Below are positions 56,845-64,000 of a DNA stretch of 64,000 nt, piece after piece. Each line of letters begins with the position of its first letter. Positions within the stretch are counted from its first letter, which is position 1. Below the pieces are notes generated by a model. It was given only the letters and a program-made list of their open reading frames with translations. It was not told where the DNA came from and ran no database searches. Location of the stretch: assembly GCA_030620095.1 (NCBI GenBank), contig JAUTXW010000955.1, positions 186,001 to 250,000 on the forward strand, read 5' to 3'. The stretch is from Kuschelorhynchus macadamiae. Taxonomy: Eukaryota > Arthropoda > Insecta > Coleoptera > Curculionidae. Made by a program: the position numbers and the translations under genes.

Positions 56845-58199
56845 CAGTGGCGGCTCGTGGTGAATTATATTGGGAGGTCAATAACAAATTTAACAAAAGG
56901 CATACTTAAAATATAAATAAATATCTTATCTTTAAATTGAGCTTTAAATTCTCTTCAAGTTCAAGTCTACTCTTCGTTCGTTAAAATTGCATGCACATTC
57001 CTTTAATAAATGATTTCTCGATACTTAACATTGCTAAAGCGAATAGTCTATCTTGGCCCAACTCCTCAACAAAATTTATAAGCCCTCGAAACACCCCTGG
57101 ATTTTAAGACATAGCCCTTTTCATGGCCACGTAGTACCAGCCAGAATGCCCCACAAAATTTTACACAATCTATAATTTTGTGTAAAATATAACGATTTTC
57201 GGATACATTTTCATTAAAATCTCTAAGGGATTTGTTTAGGTGTCATCACATTTTATGTGATCTGCAGAAAACGAATGTTTTTTTATTTTTTCTTTTAAGT
57301 TTTTTAAGTTTTTAACACCAGTTTTACACCATAATGAGTTCGACGAGTCCTTAGAAAACAACAAACAAACATAACAGTAAAATGAGTCAGAGACTTCACA
57401 ACCACATATCCAGTTAGCTAAATCGTACATATTTTTGCGAAAGTTTAGTTGAACCTCTTTATTTTTGTCTTTACTAGTTTGTCGTATACTAAGTTGTGGC
57501 AAATTGCGACCACTTACCTTGAATTCGGTTATTTTCTCAAAATTAAGTTCGTTAGCACTCTTTAGTTATTTAATTGTTTGCGCTACCGACATTTTATTCC
57601 GTCTACATTCGCAACTCAAACATAGACCACCTTGAAATTGGTTATTTTTGCAAAATGAAGTTCGTAAGCACTTTTTAGTTGTTTATTTTGTTGCTCTAGT
57701 CACTACTAACATTTTATTTCCTGTATATTTCCAACTCACACATGGATCATAAAAATAAAAAAATATATATTACAAAAAACAGTATATAAATCAATTTTCA
57801 TCGATTAAATCGTCCGAAACAATATCGAGTTAGAATATCGACCGCGCGACCTCTGGACATTTGAACTTCCACATGCCGACGTGATGCCGCGACCGATCGC
57901 CCAAATCGCGATTTCATATTCCATTTGCTATCACGTTCGGCTGCCGCTCGGTAGCTGTGAAATCTTCGGGTATTTTCGTCAAGCTTTGAGGTAATCAGGG
58001 CAATTCGGCATTGCCCATCCTAGCTTAGTATAGCGTATTTTATTATGCCGATGGAACGCAACGAGACTATTCGTATTTAACTTTTCCCAAGGTTCGCATT
58101 TTATTACATATTAGGAGGAACGGTCAAACGAATAATTTATTTTATGAAATATTTTTGGGGGGTCATTGACCAAATGACCCTATGGGAGAGCCGCCACTG
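56845..58199 (-). mobile_element. hAT element, internally deleted, with TIRs and 8-bp target duplication
   Basis: Termini CAGTGGCGGCTC and GAGAGCCGCCACTG. The 8-bp direct duplication CTTGTAAG flanks it perfectly (56837-56844 and 58200-58207). Minus-strand coding remains join the transposase N-terminus directly to its last ~35 residues. Element length 1355 bp, less than half of an autonomous hAT of this type. The perfect duplication suggests an insertion that is not very old. Confidence 0.9.
56930..57502 (-). pseudogene. hAT transposase remnant: TTF-like zinc finger fused to dimerisation-domain end
   Basis: From 57502: MPQLSIRQTSKDKNKEV, NMYDLANWICGCEVSDSFYC (a TTF/ZMYM-type Cys-rich finger) and KTGVKNLKNLKEKIKKHSFS. 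After stops it continues NPGVFRGLINFVEEL and then immediately LFALAMLSIEKSFIKGM, which belongs to the C-terminal dimerisation domain. The whole RNase H-like catalytic core is thus deleted between them. Confidence 0.82.
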
Positions 58200-58207
58200 C
58201 TTGTAAG

Positions 58208-59035
58208 ATATAAATCGATGAATAATTTTTATCATAAAATCTTTTCACTTAGTCGATATTTTACGCTACTCTGTAATCACACTACAGATACAGTGTAAAG
58301 AAATAAGTTCTTAGGTACTTAATATGCAAGACAAAAATAACCGTCAATGACTGCACATCAAGTTCGCACGTTGGCAATCCCGATAACACCCGAAACTTCG
58401 TTATCCACCACAATCTCTATCTTTAATATAACTGATCTAGGGGATATCAGCTGCTCCCATTTAGTACAGGACACGGAAATTAAATCCTCCTTGATAAATA
58501 GTTAATTTTCTGCCATCGGGTAACAGAGCGAAGGACCGATAAAATCAAAATCTACCCTACATGATTTATCTCTTATTCAACCCTGTCAAGGCTAAGGTAA
58601 ATTAGATTTAATGGGGTGAGGATAACTGTAACTACAGATGTTGCGTTTAACATACATAACGGGATGTGAAATATTAAGGTTAGACCGAATTGTATCCCAT
58701 AGGATATTGTCGAGTTTAACTAATCTTAGAGGTAAATAATAAAGGAAACAAGAGGTCTATGAAGATATTTGCCTGTCAAGAGATCTTGAGTTGGGAATGT
58801 TACAGATCTAATAAGGAATGTATAGGGTCAACGCAACACAAACTCGTTGGGAAATAACGGTACATATTCACAATGTGTTTATTTTTCCTTAGCAGAATAT
58901 TTAATCGTTTATTTGAATTTATCCAACTAATAATTATTATTATCTTTTAATATAAAATGTGTGTTCTCGCATTATGTACCCTTTATTAGTACCCATTCTT
59001 TTGGCGTACAGCGCTAGTTGTGTGTGTTAATGCAA
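58208..59035. other. No recognisable gene
   Basis: About 0.8 kb without a supported feature. Confidence 0.4.
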
Positions 59036-59235
59036 ACCTACTTATTGGATTTATTTTAAATTTTGTTCAAAGATCAAGTGTGACATAAGTAGAAACATGG
59101 AACAAAGTGGCGCGCAATAGAAATTTTTGAAAAGACACTATATATGAGTTACTAAATGACTATGTACTGAAGTAAATTTCACACTTCACTATTCCTAATA
59201 AAAGGAAAGATTCGTATTGAGATTATAATTACATT
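59036..59235 (+). repeat. Dispersed repeat X, terminal part
   Basis: Shares TTGTTCAAAGATCAAGTGTG, GAACAAAGTGGCGCGCAATA, the GTTACTAAATGACTATGTAC word and CACACTTCACTATTCCTAAT with 14735-14930 and 13860-13930. Confidence 0.55.
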
Positions 59236-59289
59236 TTTTTTTGGTAAACAACATTGGGCATGAAATATGTCCTATAACTTTACTACCAT

Positions 59290-59465
59290 TTAATCTATAT
59301 CCATTTTTACCGCCCCTTGAGAAAATATTTGCCAAATTTCTAAATCCATGTCGAGGTTAATAAGCCCGTCTTGTCAAAATGTTTATCCTGACGTCGCGTT
59401 GACAAAGCACAACTTGAGAAAGTGACAGTTTGCATTGAAAACGAATTCCTTCATCTCGGATAAAA
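59290..59465 (+). repeat. Repeat Y, first half (interrupted by LINE)
   Basis: Matches the first half of the uninterrupted copy at 15405-15560 (CCATGTCGAG, AGCCCGTCTT, CGCGTTGACAAA). The second half follows the LINE at 62215-62410. Confidence 0.55.
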
Positions 59466-62110
59466 AAATGCTGGGATTCCAATTCTTCCCCACATAGTCT
59501 ACAAGATTCTGTCGAGGGAGCCTGTTCAGGAACTGGAATCGCTAAAACGGCCAGATGGAACCTTTACAGGCTCTAGGAAAGAAACTTTGGAGCTTTTAGC
59601 ACTAAATCACTTCGCAGGTAGCCTGATAATGGATAGTCGGTCAAATTTCCATTTCGTAGGTCGACATAAACGACCTCACAGAGATGATTGGATGACTGCC
59701 AACAAAATAATCTCAGTAAGACCGGTCCGAGAGCTGTAAATTGCTTTCGGCCCTTCAAATCGCCTGGGGGGTGGGGAGTCTTTCCAGCTCTGATACAAAA
59801 CGGGTTGGACGCGCTCCTTCCTTTCATAACAAGACTATTTAGAGCAAGTCTGGCATGGAACTATATACCAGCCAGATGATCTGCAACTAAGGTAATATTT
59901 ATACCTAAAGTGGGTCGAAATTATCCTCTACCAACTTCGCTTAGACCAATAAGTCTAACCTCCTTTTTGTTAAAAAGTCTGGAGAGAATACTCATGAGGG
60001 ACGTAGCTCTTAGGCGACATCCGCTGAGTGAGCATCATCAGTATGCTTACCAAATGGGCAAATCAACAGAACTGGCTCTCAACAATCTTGTTGAGAGCAT
60101 AAAAAACTCTCTAGAAAACAAGGAGATTGCAGTTGCTGCATTCTTAGATATCGAGGGAGCATTTAACAATGTCCTTTCTGGATCACTCTATGATGCAATT
60201 ACTGAAAGAGGGGTAGAACCCCTTATATGTGGCTAGATAGACAGGCAACGCTTGAAAACAGGAAAATAACAACATTTCTTTTATAGGACGAGACAGTGAG
60301 CTTTAGAGCTGCTAGAGGATGTCCACAGGGAGGAGTGTTATCACCCTTGCTGTGGTCACTACTGGTGGACAATCTACTGGCTGTGGGAGGTTGATCTGCA
60401 AGCAAATGCCGATGCTCTAGTCATCATAGTAAAAGGAAAGGCTGAAGAGGAAATCTCAGCAACCCTCCAGGAAATACTGAACACCACACTAACATGGTGA
60501 GAGGGAAGAGATGTCTATCAACCCTAAAAAAATGGTACTAGTCCCCTCAACAAAGAAAAGGAATCTGGAGAGACTTCGACCACCTTCCTTAAGAGGACAG
60601 ATGATACCATTTTCAGCTGAAGTGAAATATTTGGGAATTATCCTGGATAAAACGCTTAACTAGAATGCTCATCTGAATAAAATAGTTCAGAAAGCTAAAC
60701 TATCCCTGTGGACCTGCCGTAAAATCTGCGGGAATTTATGGGGTATGAGACCAAAACAGCTATATTGGCTGTACCTAACGGTCATAAGACCAATGATAGC
60801 CTATGGCTCTGTAACCTGGTGGAGCAAGGGACAACAAAGTGTTGCCCAAGCCAAACTGAGTGGACTGCAGAGACAGGCTTGCCTGTCAATTACAGGAGCT
60901 ATTCGCTCCACTCCGACAGCGGCCATGAAGCTCCTTTTGAAACTTCCACCACTCCACCTATTTGTGGAAGGGGAAGCAATGAGGACAATATACAGACTCC
61001 ATCATGTTACCAACAGCATGGTGGATAGCACGAGTCACATGGAATCATCCAACATGCTGGAAGTCGTGAAACACCACTACATGTTGAGAATGCCATCGGA
61101 CCTGCTATCAAAAACTGTTAGTGCACATCAACCCTACTCCAAGATCTTCCCAGGGAGAGAGGAGTGGGATCAGAATAAATCTGATCTACTTAAAGGAGAG
61201 CTGTGCCTCTTCACGGATGGCTCCAAAACCAATAAAGGTGTAGCAGCTGGAATACATGGGGTAAGACCGAAGGTGGATCTGTCAGTAAGCCTGGGAAATA
61301 ACACTTCAATATTCCAAGCAGAAGTCCATGCTATCGAATTGTGTGTTAGAATGTTGCAGGATCAACAAACAACACATAAAACGATAAAAATATCCTCGGA
61401 TAGTCAAGCAGCCCTTAAAGCGCTTGAAGCGAGTCATTGTACATCCAAAACAGTCTGGAACTGCCAAAAGGCCTTGCTGGCCTGGTGAGCGACAATAAAA
61501 TCGCTCTTATTTGGATACCAGTACATGCAGGTTTGGAGGGAAATGAGTCTGCGGACCTTCTAGCAAAGAAAGGAGCGGAGACGAGATTCGTGGGACCTGA
61601 ACCAGCTTTAGGAGTATCCCACGAAATGGCCAAGTGCGCAATTTTGGACCTGGTTGAGGAAAAAGCTAATCTCTATTGGCTTGGACTGCCAGGCCTGTCC
61701 TATGCAAAGGCATTTATCCCACTTCCTATGAAGAACAGGATAACAGAAAGTCTGTTGAATATGAACAGAATTAAGCTCAAAATAGCAGTAGGCCTATACA
61801 CTGGCCATTTTGGTCTAAGACATCACATGCACAGGATGGGGCTTGAAAACGAATCCGAGTGCCGCCTATTTATGGAGGATGACGAGACAGCCAGACATGT
61901 GCTACGTGAATGCCCAGCAGCTGCCAGGATCAGGTTCTCTATTTTCGGTAGAGATATCCTGCTGCCCGAGGACTTAAAGATTACCTCCCTAAAGGCAATA
62001 ATAAGACTCTTTGAGAACTTAGAGTTACTCTGGGAAATGTTAACATAGGTGTGAGCCACAATAGACCATAGAGTCGCAGTGGAGGGTCTATTTGATCCAC
62101 TCACTTTTAA
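59466..62110 (+). pseudogene. LINE with RT and RNase H, 5'-truncated (I/LOA/R1-like group)
   Basis: Endonuclease absent. RT pieces: LKRPDGTFTGSRKETLELL, FKSPGGWGVFPALIQ, LRPISLTSFLLKSLERIL, AAFLDIEGAFNNV (motif A) and FRAARGCPQGGVLSPLLW (motif B, 60300-60360), separated by stops and frameshifts. The motif C region near 60390 is degraded. From 60745 a long frame covers the thumb/post-RT part (MIAYGSVTWWSKG) and RNase H (LCLFTDGSKT, FQAEVHAIELC, ISSDSQAALKALE). It continues after a frameshift at about 61437 with WIPVHAGLEGNESADLLAKK and the C-terminal cysteine region (ESECRLFMEDDETARHVLRE). One expected cysteine there is a phenylalanine. Stop at 62046-62048. Confidence 0.85.
62060..62092 (+). 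other. 3' stem-loop of the RNase H-bearing LINE
   Basis: AATAGACC (62060-62067) pairs perfectly with GGTCTATT (62085-62092), loop 17 nt, located 12 nt after the ORF stop and shortly before the element's end (ACTTTTAACTTAACCTAAGC). It is a plausible RT-recognition structure at the RNA 3' end. Confidence 0.55.
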
Positions 62111-62214
62111 CTTAACCTAAGCTATATAGTCAACAGATACAATTTATTAATAATACAATTTATTGGCTGTTACATGGGGAAGTAAAAACGTAAATCTGTC
62201 TTGTAGCAAAAATA

Positions 62215-62410
62215 CTACTTTTTGATCTTTGTGTTTGCTAAATTTCAAAAATTTCTCAAAAATCAGCCTTAACATTATTTGGATTGAATTTTATGCCAGT
62301 CCCTAAAATGTATTCACTTCTTCTGCCCAAGATCAACCCTTTAGATGATACAGGGTTGAACGTAAAATAATTGCTTGTATTTGGGACTCCCTGCATAATA
62401 TAATAGCGTA
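62215..62410 (+). repeat. Repeat Y, second half
   Basis: CCCAAGATCAACCCTTTAGA, AAAATAATTGCTTGTAT and GGGACTCCCTGCATA match 15640-15710. Confidence 0.55.
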
Positions 62411-62412
62411 TG

Positions 62413-64000
62413 TACAGGGTTTTCCTTATAATTTGCCACCCTTTAAATCTTTTATTTCAAAAGATACAAAAAGCGGTTAATATGAAAGTTGCAGGATTTC
62501 AACTGAAGATTTACATAGCGCTAAAATCAAAAACAAATGACTATTGGAAAATATAGAAATCAGCATGAACTTTGTTATTTTAAATGGGAAGTCTTCAAAA
62601 TAACCCCGTATGAGAAGCTTAACTTATTTTCTTGGATCTAGATAGCCGTGAGTGGCCGTGGGTGCAATTCTGCTATAATGATTCGTGAATCACTCTAGCC
62701 ATGAAATGTCAAATCAAACCAAAATTACCTATTCTTTTTGAATGAAAATAATATATTTTATTTATGTTTTACGTTAAATTTATATATTTATAGCAAATTA
62801 AATATTAAAAGTTATAAAAAAACAACTAGTATATTCTGATATAATATAATATATTATGTAATTAGCAAACAACAAATACAAATGCTAGTTAATAAACAAA
62901 GATAACAATAACATTTATAAAATCTGTATAAGTTATTTACATGACCACCGCCATTGTTTAAGCAATTTTGGAACACGTGTCCCATTCTATTAATAGCATT
63001 GCTAACAAAGAAGGGATATTCGGTATTTAAAATTACTATTTCTTGCTCAATTTTTTGCCGTAATTCTTGTAAATTATCAGTCCTGTTACAGATTTTATCT
63101 TTCAAGTATCCCCACAAAAAATTATCTAGGGTTGTGAAGTCGGGGTTATTGGCCGAACACCGAATGGGGCCTTGCCTTCCTATCCATAAACCATAGCGAT
63201 TATTTAAAAAATTGGTAATCGGTTGGACACTGCGAGGCGGTGCGCCATCTTGATTCCAAATTAATCTGGTGTACTGACGAATGAAAAGTGTCTCTAAAAG
63301 GCGCTCTATTTCGTTATTTACAAAATCTAAATAGCGTTCGCCTGTCAAAATACCCTTAAAAATAATTGGCCCAATAATTTGCTCTCCTAATATGCCGCAC
63401 CATACATGCATCGACTTAAGCCCTTGCTTCTCCCTTTCTTCAATTAATGTGGATTTCGGGTTGCTCAAAAATGTGTGTTTTTTTCGTTAAACATTCCGGC
63501 CGTAGTGAAAGTAGCTTCATCAGACCACAGAAATTTGTTAAAAAATTGGTCATCTTCTCGAAATCTCCTGGGCATTTCTTCACAGAATTGAAGTCGTTCA
63601 TTTATATTATTTTCTGTTAAATGTTGCAGTGGCCTACTTTTATAGGAATGATAATTATATTTTTACAAAATCCTGCGAATTGTTTTCCATGATTTCCCTT
63701 CATGTTTATTAAATAAATAAAAAATTACCTTCAAAATATAATAAAATATCAAACTCCTCTTCTAAATTTGCATTTGATCTTCTTTTCTTTCTGAAAAAGT
63801 TTTTCCTTTCCACAAAATTTTTTACTATATATGATACTGTCTTTCTAGATGGCACTCGTCCCCTGAATTTTGTTCCCGATATTGACGCACTACCCTTGAT
63901 GCGTAGTATATCTGAATTATTCTGAGTTTTTCTTCTTCAGTGAAAAGCATTATTATTAGGTATTATTTTTAATTTGACGTAAAACGTAATTAAAGTATTG
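62413..64000 (-). mobile_element. Mariner-like element E (DD40D), cut by the window end
   Basis: The left end is TA plus CAGGGTTTTCCTTATAATTT, close to the termini of element A. A second inward CCCCGTATG-type word near 62612 follows AACTTTGTTATTTTAAATGG, the module also seen in elements A, B, C and DD41D. The right end lies beyond the window. The minus-strand transposase fills 62940-63950. Confidence 0.78.
62940..63950 (-). pseudogene. Element E transposase (DD40D), broken, intron position shared with element A
   Basis: Starts MLFTEEEKLRIIQIYYAS at 63950. After a frame change the exon ends EEEFDILLYFEG followed by GTAATTTT, the same position and donor as in element A. Then FNKHEGKSWKTIRRIL, ERLQFCEEMPRRFREDDQFF, D1 in FLWSDEATFTTAG and a long frame from 63468: SMHVWCGILGEQIIGPIIFK, D2 in LIWNQDGAPP and D3 in NNPDFTTLDNFLWGY. 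Forty residues lie between D2 and D3. The histidine after GAPP is arginine and the WPA.SPDL block is eroded (CSANNPDF), so activity is doubtful. The final part (KIEQEIVILNTEYPFFVSNA) runs to about 62940. Confidence 0.82.

Overview
This is an AT-rich eukaryotic window, almost certainly from an insect or other arthropod nuclear genome. No host single-copy gene, rRNA or tRNA could be recognised. Everything identifiable is a transposable element, a broken relic of one, a dispersed repeat or an (AT)n microsatellite. The element mix (Penelope-like elements, DD40-41D mariner relatives with DUF4817-type N-termini, hAT elements with a TTF/ZMYM-like zinc finger, Daphne/CR1-, Jockey- and RNase H-bearing LINEs, Ty3/gypsy relics, a Crypton-like tyrosine recombinase) fits a repeat-rich insect such as a beetle, but the species cannot be read from the sequence.

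Layout. 1-15.9 kb: decayed retroelements (tyrosine recombinase fragment, gypsy gag/integrase, several LINE pieces, a hAT end), a dispersed repeat family (called X here) with a tandem ~140-bp sub-unit, and long (AT)n tracts. 15.9-19.7 kb: two mariner-like elements (A and C). 19.1-28.4 kb: a giant near-perfect palindrome (arms ~4.6 kb, 47-bp spacer) holding two head-to-head Penelope-like elements (PLEs), each with reverse transcriptase, GIY-YIG nuclease and a 3' hammerhead ribozyme-like motif. 28.4-37 kb: a third, truncated PLE, a LINE fragment, a broken copy of an uncharacterised multicopy gene family, a hAT C-terminus and more repeat X. 37.0-42.7 kb: mariner-like element B, split in its start codon region by a 2.5-kb unidentified insertion. 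43.5-45.0 kb: an IS630/Tc1-type transposase (D). 45.2-45.55 kb: a second, different PLE relic with its own hammerhead-like motif. 45.55-47.6 kb: a DD41D (rosa-like) element with ~295-bp inverted repeats. 50.0-51.9 kb: decayed mariner-like element F. 52.3-56.7 kb: a nearly complete LINE with ORF1 and ORF2. 56.8-58.2 kb: an internally deleted hAT element with perfect 8-bp target duplications. 59.5-62.1 kb: a 5'-truncated LINE with RNase H, nested in repeat Y. 62.4 kb to the end: mariner-like element E, cut off by the window edge.

The most interesting points are: (1) two unrelated PLE 3' regions carry the same hammerhead core with compensatory stem changes; (2) the PLE-centred giant palindrome, whose right outer edge is the junction with a truncated PLE; (3) three different DNA transposons (A, B, D) whose inverted repeats reach into, or duplicate, the coding region of the DNA-binding domain. 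Motif, coordinate and residue-spacing statements were read by eye from the sequence; family names come from remembered family signatures and were not searched.
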